Assembly: GCF_047663525.1 (NCBI RefSeq)
Contig: NC_092588.1
Span: 150,517,501-150,581,500, forward strand
DNA from: Anas platyrhynchos
Taxonomy: Eukaryota > Chordata > Aves > Anseriformes > Anatidae
Length of the DNA: 64,000 nt
Direction of reading: 5' to 3'
Under the pieces are notes generated by a model. It worked only from the letters and a program-made list of their open reading frames with translations. It did no database searches and was not told the origin of the DNA. This document shows positions 52,501 through 63,712 of the stretch, one piece after another (position 1 is the stretch's first letter; each line of letters opens with the position of its first letter). The position numbers were made by a program, and so were the translations under genes.

Positions 52501-53826
52501 CAGCTTAACTTGGTGCCATGTGGCTAAACGATCTGTTTGGCTTTCTCTTCTCTTTGCTACAAAGCCTATACCACAGGCAGAACCTCTGGGATCATCTGGA
52601 AGAAGAAACACTCCCGTTCCCAGTTGGTATTCATTTTTAACAAACTTTTTATGGTCTTGGTGGAAAGGCCTAATCTGGATCTTCTAGAACTGAGATGGTC
52701 ACACTTCTTTGTTCCTTTTAGTTGCTAATCTTGTATATACAAACAATGCTTTGTGCTTTAGGGTGCAACCTCCTACCATACCCTCCATGTGTGTTTGTCC
52801 CTAGGACGTCGCAAACCTCAGAAGTCAACGCTTGGTAGGCCCAGCGCTGTTTTCACCCACATTCCACATGCTGGTTAGAGAGCAAACACTTTGCAGAGTC
52901 GATGTAAAGTCTATTTTGCATTCATGGCGCTTTGGGATGCAAGTTTGTGCTATTTCAGACAAACACCCTACCTCCTCTTCCTCCTGCGGGTCCGGGGGCT
53001 CGCTTGCCTCTGGCTCACCCTCGGGGGCCGAGCTCCCATCACTCTCCCACTGTTCTTCCACATCCTCCCCTTCGGAGGCGTCAGAGGCGTCCTCCAGCTC
53101 TTCATCCTCCCCCAGGGCCTCCTCCTCCTCCTCCTCCTCGTCGTCTTCCTCTGGAGCCTCCTTGCTGGCCCTCAGCCCCGGTGCCTCCTCCTGGTCGCTG
53201 TCCCCGCACAGCTCGCCGAGCCCGGCGCCGGAGCCCAGGACTCCCAGCACGTAGTCCAGCCCGTCCCGCACGAAGCTCTGGGGCAGCCCCTCCGCCCCGC
53301 TGTTCCCTTTCTTCTTGCGGCGCTTGTTGAGCCCCAGCCGCCGCTCCAGCCGCCGGATCTCCTTCTCCTCCTCCTCGTTGGCCTCCAGCAGCGCCCTTTT
53401 TCGCGACCAGGAGATGGCGGCCGGCCGAGGGGCCGGCACCGGCGGCCGCACCGCCTTCTGCTGCCGCGGCGGCTCCGGGCGCTGCTTTACAGCGGCTGGA
53501 GGCGACGCCGGGACTTTGGGGCTGGCGGCAGGAGCCGGCCGGGCAGGAGCAGCGGGGGCTTTCCCCGTCTCCCCATGTTGTTGCAGGCGGCGGCGGCTCC
53601 GCTTGAGCCTGCGCTTCTCCTTCCTCAATTCCCGGCGGCTCTTTCGGTTCGGTCTCTCCGACCCTACCGACGCGGGCAGCGGCGGCTGGTCTCCGGCTGC
53701 CTTCACGAACTCCTCCACCGCCAGCCGCAGCCGATTCAGCTTCTCCCCGCCGCGCCGAGCCCGGCCGGCCGCTGCTCCCCGCTTCTTCATCCTCCCCTCA
53801 GCCACGCCGCGCCGGGGCGCCGCCAT
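40380..53826 (-). CDS. NOM1: NOM1 nucleolar protein with MIF4G domain 1, 11 coding exons
   Basis: Joined exons on the - strand (52972-53826, 52001-52125, 50868-51063, 49409-49732, 48802-48912, 47410-47577, 46800-46921, 43109-43241, 42621-42752, 41685-41794, 40380-40557) total 2454 nt, giving 817 aa (human 860). NOM1 is a nucleolar protein, the counterpart of yeast Sgd1. It is known to act in small-subunit (18S) rRNA processing, to bind the eIF4A-like helicase eIF4A3, and to target protein phosphatase 1 to the nucleolus. Visible parts: a basic N-terminus (residues about 57-81), an acidic Glu-rich stretch (about 213-285), the MIF4G repeat (about 315-520) and the MA3 domain (about 607-725). All junctions are GT/AG and frame-consistent. 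It converges on MNX1, as in other vertebrates. Confidence 0.97.
41685..41794 (-). CDS. NOM1: NOM1 coding exon 10
   Basis: This exon encodes [20 protein letters not shown] and the segment ending EDVGDIFG, plus two bases of an Arg codon. The donor is gtaagt. It is a conserved C-terminal segment. Confidence 0.94.
42621..42752 (-). CDS. NOM1: NOM1 coding exon 9
   Basis: These 44 codons, [20 protein letters not shown] to ...[10 protein letters not shown], form the end of the MA3 region. The acceptor is cgcctag and the donor gttggt. Confidence 0.94.
43109..43241 (-). CDS. NOM1: NOM1 coding exon 8 (MA3 core)
   Basis: This exon encodes (K)[20 protein letters not shown] and the segment ending EYERRFQ. 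It follows the largest NOM1 intron (intron 7, 3.56 kb). The donor is gtaaag. Confidence 0.95.
45320..45486 (+). mobile_element. CR1 retrotransposon 3' end in NOM1 intron 7
   Basis: It contains CAGAGAAGCTGTGGATGCCC, GGCAACCTGATCTAGTGGGT, CCCTGCCCATGGCAGGGGG and AAGGTCCCTTCCAACC, ending GCCATTCTGTGAC. It is well preserved, so relatively young, and lies antisense to NOM1. Confidence 0.92.
46800..46921 (-). CDS. NOM1: NOM1 coding exon 7 (MA3 start)
   Basis: This exon encodes [40 protein letters not shown] and the first two bases of the next Lys codon. The acceptor is preceded by a T-rich run (ttttttcag) and the donor is gtaagt. It is the start of the MA3 domain. Confidence 0.95.
47410..47577 (-). 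CDS. NOM1: NOM1 coding exon 6
   Basis: These 56 codons encode the linker between MIF4G and MA3, with the family-specific [17 protein letters not shown] block. The acceptor is ttattcaag and the donor gtaaat. Confidence 0.95.
48802..48912 (-). CDS. NOM1: NOM1 coding exon 5
   Basis: These 37 codons, [20 protein letters not shown] to ...[10 protein letters not shown], end at donor gtgaga. They form the end of the MIF4G repeat, including the conserved [14 protein letters not shown] segment. Confidence 0.95.
49409..49732 (-). CDS. NOM1: NOM1 coding exon 4 (MIF4G core)
   Basis: These 108 codons start [20 protein letters not shown], include [19 protein letters not shown] and [20 protein letters not shown], and end at FKDQTR before donor gtatgt. 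They are highly similar to vertebrate NOM1. Confidence 0.96.
50568..50773 (+). mobile_element. CR1 retrotransposon 3' end (older subfamily) in NOM1 intron 3
   Basis: It contains TTGGATATTAGGAAGAACTT, TGGTGGAGTCACCATCCCTG, TTTAGTGGAGG and GATGATCTTGAGGTCTCTTC, ending AATTCTGTGA. The internal sequence differs from the 45.3 kb copy, so it belongs to another CR1 subfamily. It is antisense to NOM1. Confidence 0.88.
50868..51063 (-). CDS. NOM1: NOM1 coding exon 3 (MIF4G start)
   Basis: This exon encodes [20 protein letters not shown]... to ...[12 protein letters not shown], the first helices of MIF4G. The acceptor is ctcaatag; the donor gtaatt leaves phase 0. Confidence 0.95.
52001..52125 (-). CDS. 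NOM1: NOM1 coding exon 2
   Basis: Acceptor ...ttcttggtaag opens [19 protein letters not shown], followed by [20 protein letters not shown]. The YVPPQVR motif just before the MIF4G domain is characteristic of the family. The exon ends in phase 2 at donor gtaatg. Confidence 0.92.
52972..53826 (-). CDS. NOM1: NOM1 coding exon 1
   Basis: This exon encodes residues 1-285 and ends at donor gtaggg (52971-52966) in phase 0. It carries Lys/Arg-rich nucleolar-localisation-type clusters ([20 protein letters not shown], residues 61-80; NKRRKKK at 167-173) and the acidic tail. The start is fixed by ATG inside a perfect TISU context. The frame continues past the donor to a stop at 52825, but that extension is intronic. 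Confidence 0.93.
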
Positions 53827-53869
53827 CTTGTGGAAGAGGCGCCCTCCCCTTCCGCCGCGCGGCCGCCAT
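53798..53869 (-). promoter_or_regulatory. Upstream overlapping ORF of NOM1 (conditional on transcription start)
   Basis: A second ATGGCGGC begins at 53869, 43 bases upstream of the NOM1 ATG and out of frame with it. It opens a 23-codon frame that runs past the NOM1 ATG and stops at 53800-53798. It exists in the mRNA only if transcription starts upstream of 53869. Confidence 0.4.
53819..53830 (-). promoter_or_regulatory. NOM1: TISU / YY1 element at the NOM1 start codon
   Basis: CAAGATGGCGGC is a perfect match to the TISU consensus (SAASATGGCGGC), with the start ATG inside it. TISU elements combine a YY1-type core-promoter function with scanning-free initiation on mRNAs with very short leaders. 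It lies in a CpG island. Confidence 0.75.
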
Positions 53870-54570
53870 TTCGCGCAGCAGCGCCCTCTGCTGCCTCGGC
53901 GTCCCGGGGCCGCCGGGAGCCGCGCTCGAAACCAGTGCTAAATCCGGAGAAACTCTCCCGTTTTTCATGCTTAAGAAAATATCACGGTTAATCTTAGCAT
54001 TACAAAAGGGAATGGAATAATTTCTTCCCGATAAATCCCCTTCGATAAACTTCTAATGCCTCATGATGTCCAGAGACTGCAGTGCCCCATGACACTTCTC
54101 CACCTGCCTTGTCCCCAGTTTTAAACCCTTTCCTACACTGCCAAGCACCAATATTTCTTACTAAGTATGCTCAAAACAGCATCACTGTCAGCTGCTAATA
54201 TTTCCCTCCATGGCAGTGCTTGGGACACAGTGATGTTGCTCCTGGGGGCTGGTGGCCCGAGCTGTGGGGACAGCATCCACACAGTTCTGCCAGGCCAATG
54301 TGCACAGCAGGTGGAAATTTATCTGTCATTTCTGGGGTCAGATGGAATTAAACATTCTGTGGCACTTTGCCATTGTCAGCGGTCTGCTGGGTATATGTAT
54401 CCGGACCTGTGTGTGTTTTCTTTCCTCTGACCAACTTGGAAATCTGGTGGCTTCGGTCATCTTTGGCAGATCCCAAAGACAGTTCCCCAAAACACCAATT
54501 TTCCCCAAATTTCTTGAAAATAGGGTGGCTAGAGGAGTTTCTCAATTAAATGAAACCTGACTTTAACAGA

Positions 54571-54674
54571 CACACACACGCACACAAAACAACAACCAAA
54601 ACAAAAAAACAACAAACCAACCATCCAACCAAAACCAAAACAAACAAACAAACAAACAAACAAAAAAAAAAAAA
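54571..54674 (+). repeat. CA/AAAC low-complexity tract
   Basis: It starts with an ACACACACAC run, continues as mixed CAAAAC/CAACC units, then AAAC repeats and ends in a short A-run. Confidence 0.85.
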
Positions 54675-56120
54675 CCAGTGTATAAGGCCTAGTTTCTAAA
54701 AGAGGATCAGTTTTGAATCTCCTGTGGGAAACAAATCCATAGAAAGTCAGGCTTCATTATTTTGCTCTTTCTTATTGTACTCCTGACATCTCTTGAACAA
54801 TGAAGTACTGGGTAGGACTTGAGTTTTAGCTGAAAATTTAATGTGGCATTATTATTCAGAAGATTATTTTTGCCGTTCTGTGCATGTTTCCATGCTCTCT
54901 CATTACATCATGTGTCCTGGATGACCCCATGCTTCAGAAATCCAGCTTTCTCAAGGCTGATGCGTAATGAATCTTTCACACTCAGTGACAAAATATGTTG
55001 CGTTAACTTGTCAAGGCATTCCGTTTGCTTCATTTTAAACTATATATTATGCTATAATTTACTGCTGTTCTGCTCTTTATTCATGCACAGACAGCTCACA
55101 TGCATTTTGCATCCTATTTATAGATTTATTGATAACACTATTCCAGCAGCATGCTAGATAAGTACAGCTGAATATAATTTGAGTAAATATTAGATGCTTT
55201 TAAAACTCTAAGATTTACATCCTCCTTCTGTTTCATCACGTAATTTGTCATCAGGGCAACAGATTTTTCTAATAATGAGAAATTTCATATTTTTTCGAAT
55301 AAAGAAAATGTCAATATTTGCCTTCATCATCACTTCACATCTCATAGGAAAATGTGGAAAGCATGTATATTACTGAACTATATAATCCAAAGTTTGGGTG
55401 AAAATGGACAGACAACTTTAGCAAAAAATGTATAAATGGAGATATTATCACCTGTTTGTGAAGTACAAATATTTAATTAATTAAAGTAATTAAAGTAAAG
55501 CAATATTTCAGAGAAATATATAAATTTAATCATCAATAAAATGCTATATTGAAAGAAATAACAATCTGCTTAGACTAATTCATCATTCAAATCTAGCAAT
55601 GCTATATCTAAATAAATAAATTATGACAGATATTTCAGATACTGTCCTAGAACTTTGTGGATTATCATTTTAGATTTACCAGTTTGGCTACCAGTACCTA
55701 GTAAATGCAGTCTTCTTGTTCATGAGAGTATAAAAAGCTCTTAAAACCTGAATTATACTCTTCCAACTTTCTCATGTCATCTAAATACAAGAAAAAAGGT
55801 GAAATCCAGTTTCCATTTTACAAATTTCACATTTAGATCTCTGCATCATATTGGCATCACTTAGTGAATAGGAACTCAGAACTGAGGGAACATTTTATAA
55901 TTGTTCTTTGTTTTGACAGCGATCCCACAACAGAGAACAAGCAGTAAGGGCAGGTTTCACATTTAGAATGAAATTGAAGACAATGGCATGATTCATTGGA
56001 AATGAGACTTCATATAGAATTGTTTCTTCGGTACAATTTTACTTCCTGCTGAGGTAATCTCTGTTAACAGTTTTCCTATGTTATTCAGTTCTGTTCTATT
56101 CATGGGTTTCTTTTTAACAT

Positions 56121-56148
56121 CTTTCTCTCTCTCTTTCTCTCTCTTTTC
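56121..56148 (+). repeat. CT microsatellite
   Basis: TCTCTCTCTC units are interrupted by TTTC. Confidence 0.8.
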
Positions 56149-57924
56149 ATACAGAATGAGGGGAATAGTCATTCTTTAGCCATCTGTCTGCTATTTTTCC
56201 TCGTCACCTCCTAAAAGTCATGAAAATGTTATTTAGTAACTAAATGATACACATAGGTAGATACCGGCTCCTTTGTAATTTGCCACCATTGAGCATATCT
56301 TGCTATTTATCACCACAGGAAATATCAAAGCAGCACCAGAAAGATTTTGAGACTGATTTCATATGATCATTTTTTGTTCTTGTCAATAGAAAAAGCAGCC
56401 AGCTTCATGTAAGAATACATAAGCCTTTACATCCAGTCTTTTTTGACTATACAGACTGAAAGCTTAATACCAGAATGAATTTATTCTGAGCAGTCAGATC
56501 CTCAGAACAGTGCAAGCTACTTGAAGGCTCTGCTGTGACTTTCTAGCATGGTACCCGCCTACCTGAGCCATTGTTCACCCCCATATCATACTGCCACCAC
56601 TGTGATCAGCAGAACTGATATTTGTACTTGTATGAAAGGGAAAGGCTGCAGGGAGAGATTTTCTATGAAAGGACACTTTTCCTCTGGAATACATTTTGTA
56701 AAGTCTTAAGGCACTACAAAGTTGCTGGCTTTCAAATGTGCTTCAGTTCAAACCATTTCAGAAGGAATTGATAGGTGAGAAAAGTGATTTCCTTAATATT
56801 TTAAAGACACATCCCTGTTGCTCAGAATTTGTGTTATATTTATTAATTTATTTGTTTGTTTATTCAGAGCTAGATGCCTCCTACAGCTTTTTAAGCCAGG
56901 CATGATGAAAACTGAACTACAAAAATACTCTAGAAAAAAAATCTCTCCTGGCATTTCTAGAATTTCCACAATCTTTGTGTCTGACCTTGGATGAGTCATT
57001 TATCTTCTCCACACTGCTTTTGAGCAAAATGAGTTGTCTTCCCTCATTCTGACACTAAGACTGCTGAAGTAAATCCTCCAGGTGTGTCTCCAGGTTACCA
57101 CCCGTAGCACCTTCCCCTGCAGGTACTTATTAATTCCTCTGGGTCTGCCCCAACAGATTTGCTGACTGAAAGCTGTTTGCTGAGTTTTCATATAACTCCT
57201 GTCTTTTAGTTTGTAAGATCAGTGTCCTTTTTAGTCAGTGCTCACTGGTGAAACTCATTAATAACAATCTACACAGTTTGTTTGAGCTAACCCAGCCTAT
57301 TTTAATTGAAAGAAATTAGGAAGTTATGGCCCTGCAAGTTGGTATCTACACACCCCCACCACAAGAAAAAAAATAATGAGATGAAAGTGGTAATCTCTGA
57401 AGGTATATCCAGATTAGGGATGTATTCACTGAGTTTAAGCGTTAACATGTTTTAGTTCATTGGAAGGAAGGAGTGGGTACTGACAGTTATTATTTAGATA
57501 AATGATCCAAAAGACAAGCATAAAAAAGACAGATATGATGGGTGAAAGCAGAAACCCATTTCCCCAATCCATTAACATTTTTAGTTTTAAACTATAAGGA
57601 GATTATCCAATACGTGACACAGGGATAACTGAACGAATGTAATCAAATGACTTTCTTGTTATTAAAAGGAAGATGTAGGTTGCAACTAAATGGACTTTTA
57701 AATTAGTGCTTTGTGCACATCACAGTTCAAAAATACACAATTATAAACCAGGATAACATCATTGATCAAACTCCCACATTATGGCACTTTGCATTTCCTA
57801 TATGAAATTCATATAATCAATGTTTCTGTGCCAAGGAACCTAAGTCTCCATGGAAGACTTAATTCTATGCTGAAAGTTGACCTTACAAGTTGACCTTGTT
57901 CTTATAAGAACACTTATATGGTCA

Positions 57925-58243
57925 GTGGCTCTATGGAGGCTGGTGGAGGCTGGTGACAAGTCATGTCCCTCAGGGGTCTGTCAGACAATGACAGGAAAAG
58001 GGGGAATGTTTTTTAGCTAGGAGAAGGGAGATTTAGGTTAGAGGTTAGGAGGAAATTCTTCACTTGACAGGTGGTGAGGCCCTGGCACAGGTTGCCCAGA
58101 GAAGCTGTGGATGCCCCATCCCTGGAGGTGTTCAAGACCAAGATAGATGAGGCCTTGAGCAACCTCATCTAGTAGGTGGCATCCCTGAACATGGCAGGGG
58201 GGTTGGATCTTTCCAATCTGAGCCATTCTATGACTCTGTGACA
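57925..58243 (+). mobile_element. CR1 retrotransposon 3' end
   Basis: It contains GGTGACAAGTCATGTCCCTC, AGGAGGAAATTCTTCACTTG, GGTTGCCCAGAGAAGCTGTG and CATGGCAGGGGGG, ending GAGCCATTCTATGACTCTGT. It is the longest CR1 copy in the window; an internal deletion near 57980 is likely. Confidence 0.9.
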
Positions 58244-59641
58244 CTGTCATTTATAAGGCAATTTTCATCAGAAAAGAGGTAAATATAAAACAAGGGACAT
58301 TTTTTTTGTTGTTGTTGTTAATTGCTTAGCTGCAACATATCAGTTGCAATTCTCTTCTCTGAAGATCACTCTGTGTTTTATTTGCATTGTTTCTTTGATT
58401 CTACTGAGACAACTTTAAAAAATAATGCTTGGAAGTAGGAATGATACTCACGAATATATACTTATGAATGCATGAATTCAACAAAGAAATCCCCTAAAAT
58501 TGACAGTTACCATTACTTTGTTAAAAATCACCCTTTACCTATTTGTTTACCTATAAAAACTGAAAATACTGGCAAGAATAAGTATCAGTTTACTCACAGG
58601 AGCAATTGCATCAATAATAATGTGCAGTGTTACTGTTCATCCTACTGCTTACACTGTCTTTTTAACATATAAGTTAATTGTTTTCAGGGACAATTAATTT
58701 CCAGCAGCTTTTTCTAGCTCAGTGGTTGTTCTTAGCTATTAGCAAACTCTTACTCTGTTATTCCTGAGGCTTTGTTAAGCACACAAAATATAATATGTAT
58801 TGGAGTCAAGGTACAATGAAACACTTGGAAGTTTATCCAAGATGCCAGCAAACTTTGGATCTGGTAACTTAGGCTGTAACAATATCAATCTATACATGTC
58901 AGTTGTTATTTCACATCTTAATCCCAGTTCCTATAATTTATTATGTTATTATTTATAATATAGCATTAATTTAATACACAGTTCTTGTTCAGGAGCTTTA
59001 CTTGCCAACCACAGTGTAGTAATGGATACTACATTTCTAGTTAAAGGCTGTTTTCTATCTGCTTGGAAGCAAAAGACGAGCTTTGCATCTATTGCAGTTT
59101 AAACAGAAAGCAGAGGGTTCACCAAAGCTATAAGTTAAAATGTAATAGGAAATCAATGTATCTGAACCTCTCAGGCTTTTTCCTAAGATTATATCGTGTC
59201 TGCTTGCCTTAATAAGAGAATCTTCCCAGCTAATGTTAGTTATCTGTGAACATTTACAGCTAAGCAAATTAACCTGTCATCCCTCTTGACTCAAAGGGAA
59301 GAAGAAGGAGCTCCTAGATGTAATGATCTATTTTAGAATGAGATTAATCACTGTATAGTCTATATGTCTATAAAGAGGGTCTGGAGAGACCAGTCCAGCT
59401 GAAGAAATCTTGCAGATATTTGATGTTGAGTGAGGTGAATCCCATCTTAGTTTTCTCATGTGTAAAATTGGCTTAAAAGAAAGCTATCTCATCCTTTGCG
59501 ATGTTATACCCGCTATCTTAAATCTCTGAGATCACTGCCTGGAAGGGCTGAGATTCCTCTTGATATACCCAGATAATTAATACATGTCATCTTGTAGATC
59601 AATTTCTATTAGGAAAAGGGCTAACATATGTATTAGGCACA

Positions 59642-59667
59642 TTTTTTTTTTTTTTTTTTTTTTTTTT
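59642..59667 (+). repeat. T26 homopolymer
   Basis: A long T-run follows GGCACAT. Confidence 0.85.
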
Positions 59668-59737
59668 AATCCTCAAAAATACGAGTTCTGGTTCCTTGTT
59701 CATAGAAGGAAACACAGGCTTTAGCAGTCAGATTTTC

Positions 59738-59767
59738 TTGTTGTTGTTGTTTGTTTGTTTGTTTTTT
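59738..59767 (+). repeat. TTG/TTTG microsatellite
   Basis: TTGTTGTTGTTG is followed by TTTGTTTGTTTG and a T-run. Confidence 0.8.
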
Positions 59768-62279
59768 TCCTTTTCTACAGGGATAGCAGCCTGGTCAATT
59801 CCATAATCCAAAGAGCTCTATGAAAGGGCTATTTCATAAACTGTGCCTCATTTCATTCTTTCAGAAGCAGTGCCTTCCACCATTTCTGACAGACAGTTTG
59901 CCCCCCTATCATTTTTTGGTAATGACCTTTGATTTCTTGATGCAACTGTGACTATGCTGAGAGCTAGATTAGTGAATTTATGTGGATTAAAAATAATACG
60001 TCTGCCCTCATGGATTATTTTATAATCGTCAGCAGTTTTAATGTGTATCCCCGCTATCTTTGATCCAAGATGTTGATGGTATCCGCTACCATCAGCACAT
60101 TCCGACCTCACAATGTCATCTCCTCCCTGACCATTCTCTCAAAGTACTTTAAAATAGCAACACCGATTTAGCTCTGACAGGCAGGATGAAGGTTTCCTCT
60201 CTGTTTATTGTCATATGGGAAAAATAGGCATTTTTAGAGGAAAAGTCATTAACCCATTCTAGACTTCTGCTATAGGGTGAGATGAACAGTGCACATACAA
60301 ACTGAAACAACCATGTTTCTGTCTGGCACATATCTGACACTGGAAACCACCCCAATCTACTTCTACATCTGCTAATGTCCCTTTCAGGCAATCACTGTCT
60401 TTCAAGGTCACAGTTTTGCAGCTACTTCAGGATGACATCAATCTGCCACTCACTTGGCAATGCATTTCCTGATCCTTATCTTGCTGAAACTGGGACTTGT
60501 GGCATACTCCACTAAATCCAAGGTTTGATCCAAATGTAACCAGCAAACTTTTACTTTTTCAGTATTAGTTTTTTGATTTGGCTGCAAAAAGAAGCAGACA
60601 GCAATAGAAAAGGAAAGAGAACTGCTCGTTCACGTGGCACTACAGGCTACAGCTCGTCTAGATCAGTTTTGAAATTGCACCATTAGCAGATTACCAAAAC
60701 GTATTGCATCAGGGTATCCTGCTGGTGGGACAGTTATTTCCCATATTGCTTGAAATGAGAATTTGTTACTCTCATGAGTATAGCTGGTCCTTCTGTTGCC
60801 CCCATCTGTATTAGCACCTGTGCCCAATACAGAAAACAAAACAGATTTGAAACACAGTTGATGAGAAGAAGAACAATTACAAAAACCATTTGGTGTAATT
60901 ACAATGTTTATCATAAGAGGGTTTGTGTCTCTTGTTCTCCAGAATAATTTTGCAAAAAAAGCATACTCATAAATAAAGTAATATCAAGACCAAAGCTCTA
61001 TACAACTGGATATATAAGTGTATATCTGGGTAACAGGCTGGTTCTGTACAGCTTGAATCTTTTTCTCAGTATGAATTTTCTCCTGACTGGTGCCTATGGT
61101 ATCTATTTTTAGGACAATCCATATTTGTCTGGATTCATTTTCAGAGTGGTAGCATTAAAATTACTGCATTCCATTCCTGTATATAATCATGGGAAAATAT
61201 ATACTTAAAAGAAGGCATATGTTAGTTTCACTTGAATATTATGATTATAATCTGAAGGGTTTTATTTTTTTTTTCTCAGTTGTAAATTCATAACTACAGG
61301 TGTTCATTAGGTGTTTAAATAAATCCTCATAATATGGAACCCTGATCCATGGTGGGAGGCTCCTGCAGCACCATAATGAAAAAGAAACAACAGCAAGAAT
61401 ATATAACTATGCCCTCGCTTATAAGCCATGTCAAGATGTTTGTTTGAATTCCCAGCTCTTTCATTAATCCTGAGTCATGCATGTGAGTGGTTCCAGTTCG
61501 CAGACCTATTGCCTACGCAGTGTAATATTTCTGCTGATTTTTGAGGTCTGCAGATGAAAAGAGTAAGCTTTAGAGGAAGGCAAGCATGGCAAGTGCACTG
61601 GCAATTTGACTTCCCTCCCCAGTACAAAGGATAACTAAATGTTTAGTAATAAAATGGCCATAACGCTGCTATTATTTGTCTACAGAAGAGATGCCTACAT
61701 GCAGGACTCATTCCCTTCTTTGGCATTCACAGAAGTAGAACAACACAGGTTATGTGATCCTAATGCTGTTTTGTAAGTTGGGCATGGCTTCTTTCCATTT
61801 CAATTAAAGGATTGCAAGAAACTTGATCTTACGTGTTTGAACACAGGACCAAAGACAAGGTGAAACTGAGTTTCAAGCTTGACATAATATTTGCTTCTTT
61901 GTAGCCTTAAGCCACTCACTTAATCCTTTACTGTTGATCTTTTGCTATGTAAAATAATTATAAACATGCTATGGTGTTATCCTGCCCCACACTGATGACA
62001 GGAGAACCGTTTAGATGTTCTTTGTAAAGAATGGTGAATAGGCAAGGAGTGTTATGAAATACATCCAAGCAGCAAAACTCAGATACTGAACGTAATCTAG
62101 ATCTCCCTCAAGATGAAGAAGCCCTTGGATTTAGGGTTCAGTATGATGGTGATTATTTTGTGTTCAGAGAAGCAAGCAGTTGGCCTATTTCAATAGAGAT
62201 TTGGAATTCCTTATTCTAGCACAACGTCCACATGCTCATGTTCAGTTGCTGTTCCTGCTCAGCAGAAAAGGTCATTCTC

Positions 62280-62370
62280 ATTAGGAGGCAAATAATGCAG
62301 ATCGAATGTATTGACTTTGCATATTTAAACATGCAAATGAGTGTTCTCATTTTTCTTTGGAAGTACTGAC
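62280..62370. promoter_or_regulatory. Candidate regulatory element with octamer motif
   Basis: The block contains AGGCAAATAATGCAG, TTTGCATATTTAAAC and ATGCAAAT (an exact octamer, about 62332-62339) within about 60 bp. Three ATGCAAAT-like words so close suggest POU-factor binding, but only from motif appearance. Confidence 0.3.
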
Positions 62371-63695
62371 CTGAGTCAAATGGAAATTATTCTACTCTAA
62401 GCTGAAAGTGAACTTCTCTACAATAAAGATGATTGGGTGTCACGGGGCATCTGACATATTTTATCTAATTGTGATTCCAGATATTTGATGGCAGACAGAA
62501 AGCCTATGGCTGGATGTCACAAGAATGAAAAATGAGAAGTCAGCCTGGATTCCAGTTTTTGTGTAGAAACAGAGGTAATTAAGCAAAATTATTAGACCTA
62601 TTCGAGGCCAATATCAAAAATTGTTTTAAAGACCAGTGCTTAAGATTGATGTTACCACCGGTCTCTTGATGCAGACTGGGAATGTAGCCATGGAACGATC
62701 CCAGGCTTCAGCAATAAGGAAACAGATTCAAGGTCACTGCAAGCCTGGGCGCTTTATATAGCACATCTCAGCGCCTCCTTAGATGCTAGGCTGACCATAA
62801 GGTCTTATAGTACCAAGAATTGGCCTTTTATTAGGTAATCACCGTGAGTGATTATCAGATGAGAGAAATCTTGCCATTATTATCTGTGATGTACAATGCA
62901 GTATTATTCAGCAATAGAATTTAAAAATATTGTCACATTTTATTCTTCAGTAACTAGGTTGCATAAGCATGTGATCCAGTACTGTGCTGCAGTTCCTTCA
63001 AAAATAATTACATGCTAAAATCGTAATACATCAAAAATTAATTACATTAAAAGTGCTTACTAATGTTTTGTTACTACTCTGTTTAATCTTGGCTTCTGCA
63101 CACCATCCATTAATTTATTTTAGTAAAAACTGCAGGTCACACTGTGAAGCTCTTACTATATTTCTCTGTAAACAAAGCTCCCATTTCATTTTTTCTGGAG
63201 TTTGTCTTCAGTAAAGACAATAATAAGGGGTGTGTGGTTTTGCGAATGCAGTGATGCATGTAACAGAGGAAAATTACTAAGAAAATACTGTATATGTATA
63301 TTTCAGATTCGTAAATGAACAAATATATTTTTTTCAGTTTATATTTTTTAAACTTACCAGCTTTTATAATTAATTCAAGCAGTCATTAGAATATTTCCTA
63401 CATATTAAAAGAATGAGTTTATTTGGGGCACAAGCTATGAATTGCATAGTAAAATAATAACCTGAAGAGACATTCCAACAGTAATTAAACTACATTTTTC
63501 TTTCTTTTGTATGCATACTCACAAAACTCATATGAAAGAATACTATAAGCTGCTGCTTCTTTGCAAGGGCGAATGCATCATCCTCAGTAAAGTCTATAGA
63601 CAATGATTATGTCAAAAAAAAAAAAAAACCACAGTATTTTAATTCAAATTAACTCTGCTACCAGTCAGTGTATTGTGACTCTTGTAAAGAATTAT

Positions 63696-63712
63696 ACTAT
63701 ATATATATATAC
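63696..63712 (+). repeat. Short TA repeat
   Basis: About eight TA units lie in AT-rich sequence. Confidence 0.75.

Larger units (their letters stand above)
53000..53950. other. CpG island at NOM1 promoter and exon 1
   Basis: GC-rich, CpG-dense sequence covers NOM1 exon 1 and about 120 bp upstream. There is no TATA box near the start. AT-rich sequence resumes past about 53950. The long open frames on the + strand here are antisense shadows of exon 1. Confidence 0.75.

Noticed and set aside
52825-52971. Read-through extension of NOM1 exon 1 to a stop at 52825
   Set aside because: A good GT donor at 52971 joins in frame to exon 2; the extension lacks NOM1 similarity.
52891-53991. 366-codon frame on + opposite NOM1 exon 1
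   Set aside because: Antisense shadow of the coding exon; Leu/Arg/Pro-rich with no family features.
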